From NCBI GenBank assembly GCA_937925605.1, contig CALALV010000113.1, forward strand, positions 1 to 46,199: a stretch of 46,199 nucleotides of DNA, read 5' to 3'. The translations under genes and the position numbers were made by a program. Shown piece after piece: positions 6,410 to 14,987 of this stretch (its first letter is position 1; each line of letters begins with the position of its first letter). The notes under the pieces are model-generated. The model ran no database searches, was not told where the DNA came from, and was given only the letters and a program-made list of their open reading frames with translations. Source of the stretch: an uncultured Woeseia sp. (lineage in GTDB: Bacteria > Pseudomonadota > Gammaproteobacteria > Steroidobacterales > Woeseiaceae).

Positions 6410-8296
6410 TCAGGTAGCGGGGCAGCGGTAGGGGATGTCGCGAATGTCGCCGACCGCCACGTCCTCGCCGGCGAGGCGGCTCGCGAGATAGGGGTAGTCG
6501 CGCGCGTCGAAATGCCCGTAGCCGAGGAAATCGGCGAGTTCGCCGATGCCGGCCTCGTTGTCGAGCGGCGCGAGCACCGCGTGCGCAGCCTCCCTGTCAC
6601 CCAGGATCTGCAGGCTCAGCCATTCGATCGAGCGCTCTTCCTCGAGCGGCACCTCGCGCGTCGCGCGATAGCGCTCCGCGAGCTGCCGGGCATCTGCGCT
6701 GCGGCCTTCCGCGCAGGCCTGGCGCAGGCGCGCAAGAAACTTCGTACTCTGTGGCATGACGCTGTTCTCTATTGCCGGTAGCAGGCGGCTGGCCCCGTCG
6801 ACGTCTGCTGCGTAGAGCAACGTGCGGTGCGACTGGTATTGCAGGTTGGCCGCACCGGGAAAGCGTGTGAGTACGCGCTGCACCAGCTCGCGTCGTTGCG
6901 TGTCGTCGCCGGCGTAGCGTGCGGTCTGCAGTACCAGCGTGTGCAGGATCGGGTCCGGGTTGCCGTCGCTGACAAAGTCGATCGCGACATCGAGCGCCTT
7001 GTCGAACTGCCGCGTGTCTTCCAGCGTGAACAGGTAGTCGATCTTTGCGTCGACGTCATTCGGGCGCCGCGCCAGGTAATTCTCCAGCACGCGCAGGCGA
7101 TGCTGCAGGTCCAGCGACGGCGCGGCACGCAGTGCCTGGTAGCGGAGTATGCTGGTCGGGTCTTTCTCTGCCGCAATGGCCCGGTCGAAGGCCTGCTGCT
7201 GCTGTTCAAGCATCTGCCGCTCACTGAGTCCGGTAACGCCCGACACAATCAGCGCGCTGTTCAGCTGGATATTCCAGAAAATACCGAGCTCGGCCCAGGC
7301 CTCCGCGAACTCCGGATCGATCTTGACGGCCTGCTCGAAGGCCTCGCGGGCGCCGAGCGCCTCGTAGATGTCGCCCTCGGCCTGGATGCTGACGTCGTGC
7401 GCGAGTCCGCGCAGGTAGGCCTCGTAGGCCGGCACCGAGCGGGTGCCGGCGGCCATCATCGCGGCCAGCGCTTCCGGGTCCATCGCGGTTTCCAGCGCGC
7501 GGGCGATCTCGATCGCGATTTCTTCCTGCAGCTCGATGACGTCGTCGAGCGTGCGGTCGTAGGTCTCCGACCAGAGGTGGAAACCGTCACCGGCGCGGAT
7601 CAGCTGCGCCGTGATGCGCAGGCGATCGCCGCTGCGCCGCACCGAGCCCTCCAGCACGTGGTCGACGCCGAGTTCCTCCGCGATCTGCGGCAGTGGCTTG
7701 GTCGTGTCCTTGTACCCGAATGACGAGGTGCGCGACGCGACCAGCAGATCTGGCGTGCGCACCAGCGAGTTCAGCAGCTCCTCGGTCAGCCCGTCCGCAA
7801 ACCAGGCCTGCGCCGGGTCCGCGGACAGGTTGACGAATGGCAGCACCGCGATCGAGCGCGGGCTGGCAGTTGTCGCGTCGTCCGTGGTCTCGTCGCCGGC
7901 CGCAGGTTCGCCGGCCGCCGGCGCCGCCGCCACCTGGCGGCTGGCCTCGATCAGTCCCTGCCGTTCCCAGATGAAGTAGCCCAGCGCGACGACCAGCGCG
8001 CCGATGATGACGAGGTTCAGCTTGCGCCCGGTCGAGTGTGTCAGCGACGCCGACAGGTCGACTTCGCGGGTTTTCTTGATGCCGTCCGGCGTCAGTTCGA
8101 AGGCCCAGGCGAACAGCAGCGCAAACGGCAGGCCCAGCACGATCAGGACGATCAGCGTACGCAGGACCCAGGCGGGGGTGTCGAATGCCGGTAGCACCGT
8201 CTCGCCGATCTGCGCGACCAGCCAGCCAACCACTACGTAGGCGAGCCCGACGCGCACGACGTTGCGGCGCCTGAGCTCGCCGAAGAATTTTCGCAT
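6410..8296 (-). CDS. TolB-like/TPR membrane signalling protein, paralogue A
   Basis: 628 residues from the ATG at 8294-8296, which has a GGAGG site. The N-terminal module (residues 1-80) is basic (FFGELRRRNVVRVG), with two membrane helices and the motif AFELTPDGIKK. A third helix follows (about 95-112). Then comes a TolB-N-like domain (about 145-270) with IAVLPFVNLSADP, FADGLTEELL and LEGSVRRSGDRLRI. The C-terminal half is tetratricopeptide-type helical repeats. The domain order after the membrane resembles adenylate-cyclase-associated and CadC-type proteins, but there is no winged-helix or cyclase domain. A closely similar protein lies at 39084 and a winged-helix version at 33480. The role is unknown; probably membrane signalling or complex assembly. 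Confidence 0.75.
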   Translation of the reverse strand: MRKFFGELRRRNVVRVGLAYVVVGWLVAQIGETVLPAFDTPAWVLRTLIVLIVLGLPFALLFAWAFELTPDGIKKTREVDLSASLTHSTGRKLNLVIIGALVVALGYFIWERQGLIEASRQVAAAPAAGEPAAGDETTDDATTASPRSIAVLPFVNLSADPAQAWFADGLTEELLNSLVRTPDLLVASRTSSFGYKDTTKPLPQIAEELGVDHVLEGSVRRSGDRLRITAQLIRAGDGFHLWSETYDRTLDDVIELQEEIAIEIARALETAMDPEALAAMMAAGTRSVPAYEAYLRGLAHDVSIQAEGDIYEALGAREAFEQAVKIDPEFAEAWAELGIFWNIQLNSALIVSGVTGLSERQMLEQQQQAFDRAIAAEKDPTSILRYQALRAAPSLDLQHRLRVLENYLARRPNDVDAKIDYLFTLEDTRQFDKALDVAIDFVSDGNPDPILHTLVLQTARYAGDDTQRRELVQRVLTRFPGAANLQYQSHRTLLYAADVDGASRLLPAIENSVMPQSTKFLARLRQACAEGRSADARQLAERYRATREVPLEEERSIEWLSLQILGDREAAHAVLAPLDNEAGIGELADFLGYGHFDARDYPYLASRLAGEDVAVGDIRDIPYRCPAT

Positions 8297-8453
8297 GCAG
8301 CCTCCCCCGTCTGCACGGTCGCTGGCGGCAAACGATATCACCAATGCACGCAGTCCGCGCAAGGCGCTTGCCGCCCAGGCAGTCCAATTCGTGTCGGGAA
8401 TCTGGCAGGCTTGGGCCGGTCCCGGTTGGGTGGACGATGAAACGGGCGGAGCA

Positions 8454-9512
8454 ATGCGAGCATTCCTGATCAGCGGCGCGGGTGCGGCCCTCACCGATGC
8501 CGACCTGCCGATGCCGGAGCCGGTCGGCGCGGAAGTGCTGCTGCGCACGCTTGCCGTCGGCGTCTGCCACTCCGACGTGCACCTGCACGACGGCGGCTTC
8601 GACCTCGGGCAGGGCAAGTCGCTGCCGGCCGGCCGCGAGGGCCTGGCGCTCGGCCACGAGATCGCGGGCGAGGTCGTCGCGATCGGTCCCGACGCCGTCG
8701 GTACCGCCGTCGGCGACCGGCGCGTCATTTACCCGTGGATAGGCTGCGGCGATTGCGCGCTCTGCGCCGGCGGCCGCGAGCACCTCTGCGACCGCGGCCG
8801 CGCGCTCGGCGTACACGTGAACGGCGGCTTCGCCGAGTACGTGCTGGTGCCCGACGCGCGCTACCTGTTCGACCCCGGCGATACCGGCAACGCGCTGGCC
8901 TGCACGTATGCCTGTTCGGGCCTGACCGCTTACAGCGCGCTGAAGAAAGCCGGGCTGCCGGGGATCGACGGGCCGCTGCTGCTCGTCGGGCTAGGCGGCG
9001 TAGGGCGCAACGCGCTCGGGATCGCCCGCGGCGTGTTCGGTGTGGTGCCGATCGTCGCCGACATCGACGACGAACGGCTCGCGGCCGCGCGCGACGAGGG
9101 CGTCGAAGTCGCGCTCAATCCGTCGCGGCCCGACGAGGCGCGCGCCGCGCTGAAGGCGCAGGGCGGCTGCGCTGCGGCGATCGACTTCGTCGGTTCCGAG
9201 GCGTCGAGCGCGTTCGCACAGCGCGCGCTCGGCAAGGGCGGCACGCTGGTGCTCGTCGGCCTGTACGGCGGCACCTTCAGCATGCCGCTGCCGCTGATCC
9301 CGATGACCGAGCGCGCCGTGCGCGGCAGCTACGTCGGCAGCCTGGCCGAGATGGCCGAACTGATGGCGCTGGTGCGCGCCGGCCGGGTGCCGCCGATGCC
9401 GATCGAGCGACGCCCGGCGAGCGCGGACGCGGCAACGACTGCGCTCGGCGACCTGCGACGCGGTCGGGTCAGCGGCCGCGCCGTGCTCTGTTACGACGAC
9501 GCCGCGGATTAG
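8454..9512 (+). CDS. Zinc-dependent alcohol dehydrogenase (MDR family)
   Basis: 352 residues; ATG at 8454 with GGGCGGA upstream. Catalytic zinc ligands are visible as C38 (VGVCHSDVH), H68 in GHE, and most likely C154 (ACSGLTAYSAL). The structural zinc site is C98/C101/C104/C112 (IGCGDCALCAGGREHLC). The Rossmann NAD(P) motif is GLGGVG (179-184), followed by the acidic ADIDDERL, which favours NAD. Length and layout match class III/MDR alcohol dehydrogenases. It is transcribed divergently from the TolB/TPR gene across a 157-base gap. The alcohol or aldehyde substrate cannot be told from the sequence. Confidence 0.88.
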   Translation: MRAFLISGAGAALTDADLPMPEPVGAEVLLRTLAVGVCHSDVHLHDGGFDLGQGKSLPAGREGLALGHEIAGEVVAIGPDAVGTAVGDRRVIYPWIGCGDCALCAGGREHLCDRGRALGVHVNGGFAEYVLVPDARYLFDPGDTGNALACTYACSGLTAYSALKKAGLPGIDGPLLLVGLGGVGRNALGIARGVFGVVPIVADIDDERLAAARDEGVEVALNPSRPDEARAALKAQGGCAAAIDFVGSEASSAFAQRALGKGGTLVLVGLYGGTFSMPLPLIPMTERAVRGSYVGSLAEMAELMALVRAGRVPPMPIERRPASADAATTALGDLRRGRVSGRAVLCYDDAAD

Positions 9513-9521
9513 CCGCAGGTA

Positions 9522-10361
9522 TCAGGGTATCCGGTAGTCGAGGCGCTGCGCCGCGCCGCGTCCCTGGCCGAGCCGTTCGACCAGCACCGGCAGGCATTCC
9601 GCGAGCGCCTGCGGCAGCGTGTAGGGCGGGTTGACGACGAACAGGCCGCTGCCGCGCAGCCCGCCGCCGTCGGCGCGCGCGGCGTCGACGTCCAGTTCGA
9701 CCTGCAGCCAGCTCGGTCCGGCAATGCGCTGCAGCGCCGCCGGCAGCGCGGCCGCGTCGCGGCGGCCGAGCAGCGGGTACCAGGTCGCGTAGATGCCGGT
9801 CGCGAAACGCTCGAGCGCTGCCGCGAGCGCGCGCTCCACGCGCCGGTAGTCGTTCTTCACCTCGTAGCTCGGGTCGATCATGACCAGCGCACGCCGCGGC
9901 GCCGGCGGCAGCAGCGCGTTCAGCCAGTCGAAGCCGTCGCGGCGTTCCGCGCGGACGCGCCTGCCGGCCGTGGCCCGCTGCAGTTCGTCGAAGTCCGCCG
10001 GGTGCAGTTCCGCGAGCCAGGCGCGGTCGTCGGCACGCAGCAACTGCCCTGCGATGAGCGGCGAACCCGGGTAGCGGGCGAGGCGGCCGTCGGGATTGTG
10101 TGCGCGCACGAGTGCCAGGTAGCGCGCGAGCGCGGCGGGCGCTGCGTGCAGGTCCCAGAGGCGTGCGATACCGTCCCGGTACTCGGCGCGCCGGCCGTCC
10201 TGCTCGCCGGCCAGCCGGTAATCGCCCGCGCCGGCATGCGTGTCGATGTACCAGTAGGGTTTTTCCTTGCTGCCGAGGTAGCGCAGCAGCTCCGCGAGCA
10301 CGACGTGTTTCAGGACGTCCGCGTGGTTTCCGGCGTGGAAGGCATGGCGATAGCTCAGCAT
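9522..10361 (-). CDS. rlmJ: 23S rRNA (adenine(2030)-N6)-methyltransferase RlmJ
   Basis: 279 residues, matching the E. coli RlmJ size. It starts MLSYRHAFHAGNHADVLKH, the nearly invariant RlmJ N terminus, continues with YWYIDTHAGAGDY for SAM binding, and has the catalytic motif as DPSYEVKNDY (the usual form is DPPY; here Pro is replaced by Ser). The late GSGLFVVNPPYTLP motif is also typical. The enzyme makes m6A2030 in naked 23S rRNA. It ends nine bases from the convergent alcohol dehydrogenase stop. Confidence 0.93.
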   Translation of the reverse strand: MLSYRHAFHAGNHADVLKHVVLAELLRYLGSKEKPYWYIDTHAGAGDYRLAGEQDGRRAEYRDGIARLWDLHAAPAALARYLALVRAHNPDGRLARYPGSPLIAGQLLRADDRAWLAELHPADFDELQRATAGRRVRAERRDGFDWLNALLPPAPRRALVMIDPSYEVKNDYRRVERALAAALERFATGIYATWYPLLGRRDAAALPAALQRIAGPSWLQVELDVDAARADGGGLRGSGLFVVNPPYTLPQALAECLPVLVERLGQGRGAAQRLDYRIP

Positions 10362-10419
10362 CCGCGCGAGCCTAGCGCGTCCGCCGCGCCGGCGGAATCG
10401 CCGGCCGGGCCGTCGCGGC

Positions 10420-11616
10420 TCAGCCGGCCTCGGCCGCCCCGTATTTGCGGTACAACAGTTCGCGCGCCTGGCCGATCCAGTCGTCCTGTTCGAGGCGGCC
10501 GCGCAGTTCCTTCAGCTCGCGGTTGATGCGGGCCACGTCGGCCGGGCCGAACGCGGCGATCTGGCGGAAGCTGTAGACGCCGAGGTCGTTCAGCGCGCGC
10601 TCGAACACCTTGCCGATGCCGACGATCTCCTTCAGGTCGTCGACTTCTCTCGGTGCGGGGGCCGCCCCGTTGCCGTTGCCGCTGCCGTTGCGGGCCTCGC
10701 GCAGCGCCTTGCGGTGCTGGCTCTCGATTTCGGCGAAGTGTTTTTCGACTTCGTCCAGCCGGATCTCCAGCGTCTCCGAGCGCTTCTCGGTCTCGTGCGC
10801 CTGTTCGCGATAGCGCCTCGCGTCGCTCTCGTGCTGGCGGCGGCTGGCCTCCATCGACTCGAGGCAATGCGCGAGCTCGCGGTTCTGCACCTTCAGTTCC
10901 TCGAGCTCCGCGATGTCGCGCCTCAGGGACTCGATCTCGCGCTGCGCAAGCCGGGCGTCCTGGTTCAGCTGCGCGTTCTCCGCTTCCAGGCGGATGACCT
11001 CGTGCTCCAGTTCGTCCATGTCGGCGAGCCGGTTCTGCGCCGACGTCAGCATCCGGTTGATGGCTTCCTGCTCCGTGCGCGACGAGGCCAGCAGGTTCGT
11101 GAAGGACGCGTGCTCGGCCCGCGCGTTGTCGAGCCGGGACTCCAGGTCCTTGCGTTTCTCGAAGGCTTTCCGGAGCTGGCCCTTGTAGAACTCGCGCGAC
11201 TTCGCGAACTCGGTCTGCAGGTCGATCGCCTGCTGCTTGACCTTGCCCAGCGCGGCCTGGAACTGCGCGATCCTGTCCTTGAAGTCCTCGCGTTCGCCGC
11301 GCAGCGTGAAGATGTCTTTCTTCAGGTTTTTCTCGCGCTCGGCGGCGGACTCGAGCGCCGTGCGATAGCGGGCAACGGCCTGCTCGCCGCGGTGCAACCT
11401 GCCTTCCTGCTCCTCGAGGCGCTCGCGCTGCTTCGCGGTCTCGGCCGCGAGCCGGTCGCGCTCGAACGCCAGCTCCTCGAGCCGGGCGCGGCCGCGTTCG
11501 CGCACGTCGTCGGTGGCGCGGCGTGCGCTCGACTGGCCCAGCAGCCAGCCGCCGGCCACGCCGGCGACGAGGCCGGCCAGCGCCCACGCGAGAATTGCAG
11601 GATCGAGAGTTGCCAT
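10420..11616 (-). CDS. Membrane-anchored coiled-coil protein with C-terminal helix-hairpin-helix domain
   Basis: 398 residues from the ATG at 11614-11616 (AGGGG site upstream; an in-frame start at 11637 would put charged residues before the helix). Residues 8-28 form one membrane helix. About 30-300 are almost unbroken heptad-rich coiled coil with many Arg/Glu/Gln. A GNGNGAAPAP linker leads to a small domain (about 318-365) with DLKEIVGIGKVFERALNDLG, a helix-hairpin-helix typical of the 'predicted flap endonuclease-1-like' family. The acidic nuclease residues of true FEN enzymes are not evident, so DNA or protein binding is more likely than catalysis. It lies downstream of rdgC on the same strand, with a 177-base gap holding two hairpins. 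Confidence 0.7.
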   Translation of the reverse strand: MATLDPAILAWALAGLVAGVAGGWLLGQSSARRATDDVRERGRARLEELAFERDRLAAETAKQRERLEEQEGRLHRGEQAVARYRTALESAAEREKNLKKDIFTLRGEREDFKDRIAQFQAALGKVKQQAIDLQTEFAKSREFYKGQLRKAFEKRKDLESRLDNARAEHASFTNLLASSRTEQEAINRMLTSAQNRLADMDELEHEVIRLEAENAQLNQDARLAQREIESLRRDIAELEELKVQNRELAHCLESMEASRRQHESDARRYREQAHETEKRSETLEIRLDEVEKHFAEIESQHRKALREARNGSGNGNGAAPAPREVDDLKEIVGIGKVFERALNDLGVYSFRQIAAFGPADVARINRELKELRGRLEQDDWIGQARELLYRKYGAAEAG

Positions 11617-11712
11617 CGACTGCCCCTGGCGCCGCACGGCCCCTGTCCCTGGCGGAACCGGCCACGGCCTGATCCTGGCGAGTATCGCCCGGCGCCCGGC
11701 GCTGCACCTTGA

Positions 11713-11785
11713 CCGGTTCCACAGAAACCGGGAAGCGCGCGGCCCCCGGGGTCTCCCGTGGGAATTCCAGACCTCTTGCGAGGTC
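11713..11785 (-). other. Two hairpins in the rdgC to coiled-coil-gene spacer
   Basis: Downstream of rdgC on the minus strand are GACCTC-TTGC-GAGGTC (11770-11785) and CCGGTT-N7-AACCGG (11713-11731). Both stems are perfect but lack T tracts. They may end or stabilise the rdgC transcript. I see no gene in this spacer. Confidence 0.3.
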
Positions 11786-11793
11786 CGGCCGGC

Positions 11794-12681
11794 TCAGGCG
11801 TAGCCGCCGAGCAGTTTCCCGAGGTCGCCGAGCAGGCGGCGCAGCGTGCCGGTAGCCAGCGCGAAGCCGGCGTCGAAGCGGGCGAGTTCGTCGTCGCCGT
11901 CCTCGGCCGCGTCGTCGACGCCCAGGAAGCGCAGCTTGCGCAGAACGCCCTTCTCGTCGAGTACGCAGCCGAGCAGGTTGTCGTACTCGATCGCGAGGTC
12001 CTTGAGCAGCATGCCGTCCGCGACGTGATCGCGGATCGATTTCTCCTGCAGGTCGAACTCGCTCCAGCGCACGATCGCGCCCGGGTCTTTCGCATCCTGC
12101 ATCCGGCATTCGCGGCCGAGCGCGAACTGGCGCGGGGCGTTGCCGAGAAAGATGCGCGTCAGCAGCCCGCGCACCGGCTCGCGGAAATCGAGCGGCTTGA
12201 CCGGCAGGTCACCGAAGGCCGCCTTGAGCCGGCGCAGGAAGCGCTCGGCGACGGCCTCCTGCGCGCTGTCGATGCCGATGATGCGTTCGCCGGGATCGAC
12301 GTAGCCCCAGATGCGATCCGATTTCAGCATGGCCTGCGGCAGCAGGCGGTCGCGCGTCTCCGCCTTCAGGCGGCGTTTCTCGCGCGCGCCCGGGATCTCG
12401 CCGGTGCGCGCGCGGAATTCCTCGACGCGCGCCTCGAGCGCCTCGTTGATCGCCGCGGCCGGCAGGACCCGTGACTGGCTGCGCATGAGCAGCAGGTCCG
12501 CCCCGGCAACGCGGCGCGCCAGGAGCTCTCCCGCATCCGGCCGGACGGGCACCCAGCCCGAGCTGCGCTCGGTCAGCGGCCCGCAGGCCTCGAACGCCGC
12601 GTTCCCGAGCGCATCTGACACGGCCTCCTCGGTGGCGGGCCAGTCGGCGTCGAATCGGAAATAGCGCAGGTTGCGGAACAT
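11794..12681 (-). CDS. rdgC: Recombination-associated protein RdgC
   Basis: 295 residues from the ATG at 12679-12681. The upstream in-frame extension to 13005 is shadow sequence. The start MFRNLRYFRF, the motif SGWVPV at residues 42-47, SRVLPAAAINEAL, and the C-terminal half with GVDD and a glycine-rich end match RdgC (E. coli about 303 residues). RdgC forms a ring-shaped dimer on double-stranded DNA and modulates RecA. A promoter-like GTGACT-N17-GATACT lies just upstream. Confidence 0.92.
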   Translation of the reverse strand: MFRNLRYFRFDADWPATEEAVSDALGNAAFEACGPLTERSSGWVPVRPDAGELLARRVAGADLLLMRSQSRVLPAAAINEALEARVEEFRARTGEIPGAREKRRLKAETRDRLLPQAMLKSDRIWGYVDPGERIIGIDSAQEAVAERFLRRLKAAFGDLPVKPLDFREPVRGLLTRIFLGNAPRQFALGRECRMQDAKDPGAIVRWSEFDLQEKSIRDHVADGMLLKDLAIEYDNLLGCVLDEKGVLRKLRFLGVDDAAEDGDDELARFDAGFALATGTLRRLLGDLGKLLGGYA

Positions 12682-12708
12682 GCTGTCGTGGCCCCGGAAA
12701 AGCGCGGG

Positions 12709-12737
12709 AGTATCCGGAACCTGCCGGCGCAAGTCAC
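12709..12737 (-). promoter_or_regulatory. Putative rdgC promoter
   Basis: On the minus strand GTGACT (12732-12737) and GATACT (12709-12714) are separated by 17 bases. The predicted start of transcription leaves a leader of about 20 bases before the rdgC ATG. Confidence 0.45.
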
Positions 12738-12788
12738 CCTTGAAATTCCCGCCCGGTGCAGGCAGCCGGGGCAGTACACTGGGAGACG

Positions 12789-13220
12789 ATGGACGTCGCC
12801 AGCCTGGAAAGATTCTGGGGCCCGCTCGTAGCCGGCGGGCTGCTGCTCGTCGTCGCGCTGGTCGTGGCCGCGACGCTGTTGCGCCGGTCCGCGCACGGCC
12901 AGTTGCGGGCCCGGCGCCGGGAACTGGAAGCCGCGCGCCGTCGGGCGCAGCAGGCGGAGCGCGCACTCGCCGCGGCGCGCAGGAAGCTCGAGCGGCTCGA
13001 CGCACGCGCGGACAAGGTCAGGCCGAGGAGCCTGACCGAGGCGAGGGAGGCCGTGGCCGATGCCGAGGCGCTGGCGAAGATCACGAGCGACCGGGTCCTC
13101 GTCAGCGCGAACCACCTGCGCCGGGTCATCTTCGAGGAGTTCCCGCCGACGCGGCACGAGGCGCTGCGGCGGCGCTACCTGCCCGACGACGGCCCGGACT
13201 CGCGGCCGTTCAGTTTCTGA
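12789..13220 (+). CDS. Small membrane-anchored coiled-coil protein
   Basis: 143 residues; ATG at 12789 preceded by GGGAGA. There is a membrane helix at about residues 12-30, then a strongly basic, Ala/Arg/Glu-rich coiled coil (about 33-80), a short polar helix and a C-terminal FEEFPPTRHEALRRRYLPDD segment. No enzymatic motif is visible and I do not recognise the family. A TACACT hexamer ends only eight bases before the ATG, so the leader could be very short. The next gene starts 43 bases downstream and may be co-transcribed. Confidence 0.6.
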   Translation: MDVASLERFWGPLVAGGLLLVVALVVAATLLRRSAHGQLRARRRELEAARRRAQQAERALAAARRKLERLDARADKVRPRSLTEAREAVADAEALAKITSDRVLVSANHLRRVIFEEFPPTRHEALRRRYLPDDGPDSRPFSF

Positions 13221-13263
13221 ATTCGCCGGCGTGCAGGCGGACACGAACGACGCGGGGCCCCCG

Positions 13264-14148
13264 GTGAACACGGAGCGCAACGACAACCTGCGCGGCATCG
13301 TGCTGATGCTGCTCGCGATGGCGGCACTCGCGGTCATGGACGCCGCCATGAAGGAGTTGGTCGGCCGCTACCCGGCGATCCAGGTCGCGGCGCTGCGCGG
13401 CTGGGTATCGCTGCCGTTGATACTGGGCTGGGTCCTGTGGAGCGAGCGCAGCCTCGCGACGCTCGTGAGGGTACGCTGGGCCTGGCAGATCGGCCGCGGG
13501 CTGCTGGCGGTCGTGATGCTGACCAGCTTCATCTACGCGCTCGGTTCCATGCCCCTGTCGGAAGCGTACACGCTGTTCTTCGTCGCGCCGCTCATCATCA
13601 CGGCGCTGTCGGTGCCGCTGCTCGGCGAGCATGTCGGACCGCGGCGCTGGGCGGCGGTCGTGATCGGCTTCGTCGGCGTCATCGTCGTGCTGCGCCCCGG
13701 GGCGGTCAGCATCAGCCTGGCCACGGTCGCCGTGCTGGTCGCGGCCGTCTGCTACGCGCTGAACGCCGTCAGCGTGCGCATCCTCGGCCGCACCGATACC
13801 ACCGCCGCGATGTCGTTCTGGTTCATCGGCGTCGTCGCGGTGGCTGCGGGGCTGCTGGCCCTGCCGGGCTGGCAGCCGGTGCGGGCCGCGGACGCCGGCT
13901 GGCTCGCGCTGATCGCCGTCACCGGCGCGCTCGGGCAGGTCTGGATCACGGCCGCGTTTCGCTGCGCGCCGATCTCGGTGATCGCGCCGTTCGAATACTC
14001 GACGCTGTTCTGGGGCGTCGCGCTCGACGTCGCCATCTTTGGCGAGCTGCCGCCGCCGATCGTGTTCGCCGGCGCCGCCGTCATCGTCGGCAGCGGCCTG
14101 TACCTGATACACCGCGAACGACGCGCGACGCTGATCGTGCCGCCCTGA
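13264..14148 (+). CDS. EamA/DMT-family transporter
   Basis: 294 residues from GTG 13264; GTG 13231 in frame would add 11 residues and neither has a clear ribosome site. Ten hydrophobic helices in two EamA repeats of five are visible, each with the characteristic G/P-rich ends (MPLSEAYTLFFVAPLI in repeat 1, APISVIAPFEYSTLFWG in repeat 2). This is the drug/metabolite exporter superfamily of the inner membrane. The substrate is unknown. A second, distinct EamA protein lies at 19547-20500. Confidence 0.85.
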   Translation: MNTERNDNLRGIVLMLLAMAALAVMDAAMKELVGRYPAIQVAALRGWVSLPLILGWVLWSERSLATLVRVRWAWQIGRGLLAVVMLTSFIYALGSMPLSEAYTLFFVAPLIITALSVPLLGEHVGPRRWAAVVIGFVGVIVVLRPGAVSISLATVAVLVAAVCYALNAVSVRILGRTDTTAAMSFWFIGVVAVAAGLLALPGWQPVRAADAGWLALIAVTGALGQVWITAAFRCAPISVIAPFEYSTLFWGVALDVAIFGELPPPIVFAGAAVIVGSGLYLIHRERRATLIVPP

Positions 14149-14173
14149 GCCGGCCCGTGCGTCGGCCACGGAC

Positions 14174-14204
14174 TTGCGAAGCCCGCGACCCGCGCTGTTA
14201 GACT
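14174..14204 (+). promoter_or_regulatory. Putative promoter of the djlA-like gene, probably leaderless
   Basis: TTGCGA (14174-14179) and TAGACT (14199-14204) are separated by 19 bases. The ATG follows the -10 by only six bases, so transcription would start at or within a base or two of the ATG. No Shine-Dalgarno sequence is present. Confidence 0.45.
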
Positions 14205-14210
14205 CGCGCG

Positions 14211-14987
14211 ATGTTCATCATCGTAATCGCTGCCCTGCTCGGCGCGATCTTCGGCGGGTTGACCGGCCTGTTGATCGGCGGCGCGCTCGGCTACCTCGTT
14301 ACCTGGGGGCTGCGCCGGTCGATCATCGGCAGCCTCGCGGTCGCGCAGAACACGCTGCTCGACTCGACCTTCGCCGTCATGGGGGCGCTGTGCAAGGCGG
14401 ACCGCGTCGTGACGCGCGACGAGATCCGCGTCGTCGAGGGCATCTTCGCCCAGCTGCGCCTCGGGCCCGAGCAGCGCGAGGCGGCGAAAGCCGCGTTCAC
14501 GCGCGGAAAGGCGCCGGACTTCGATCTCGATGCCGCCGTCGACGAGTTCGGCGCGATCGCCCGCGGCCGCTCGCCGCTCGTCCGGCTGTTCCTGCAGCTG
14601 CAGGTCATGGCCGGCGCGGCCGACGGCGAAATCCACCCGGCCGAGCACGAGATGCTGGGGCGCGTCGCACGCAGGCTCGGGGTCAGCGAGCGCGACGTCG
14701 CGCAGCTCGAAGCGCTGATGCGGGCGACGGCCGCAGGTCCCGGCGCGGGTGCAGGGGCGCGACCGCCGCAGCAGCGGCTTGACGACGCCTACGAGGCGCT
14801 GGGCCTCACGCCCTCGGCGAGCGAGAGCGAGATCAAACGCCGCTACCGCAAGCTGATGAGCGAAAACCACCCCGACAAGCTCGCCGCGCGCGGCCTGCCG
14901 GAGAGCATGCGGGCCGTTGCCGAGGAACGCAGCCGCGAAATCAACGCGGCCTACGACCTGATCAAGGAAGCGCGGGGGATTCGCTAG
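14211..14987 (+). CDS. djlA: DjlA-like membrane co-chaperone (TerB-like + J domain)
   Basis: 258 residues. One glycine-rich N-terminal membrane segment (residues 4-34), as in DjlA, is followed by a TerB-like helical domain (about 45-172) with GALCKADRVVTRDEI. A Gly/Ala/Pro linker (174-188) leads to a C-terminal J domain (191-257) with AYEALGLTPSASESEIKRRY and the HPD tripeptide at 220-222 that stimulates the ATPase of DnaK. The protein would face the cytoplasm from the inner membrane. The stop overlaps the convergent gene by four bases (CTAG). Confidence 0.85.
   Translation: MFIIVIAALLGAIFGGLTGLLIGGALGYLVTWGLRRSIIGSLAVAQNTLLDSTFAVMGALCKADRVVTRDEIRVVEGIFAQLRLGPEQREAAKAAFTRGKAPDFDLDAAVDEFGAIARGRSPLVRLFLQLQVMAGAADGEIHPAEHEMLGRVARRLGVSERDVAQLEALMRATAAGPGAGAGARPPQQRLDDAYEALGLTPSASESEIKRRYRKLMSENHPDKLAARGLPESMRAVAEERSREINAAYDLIKEARGIR

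Noticed and set aside
10420..10700. Nuclease activity for the helix-hairpin-helix protein
   Set aside because: The domain is named after FEN-type nucleases, but no cluster of catalytic Asp/Glu residues is visible, so I assign no enzyme activity.
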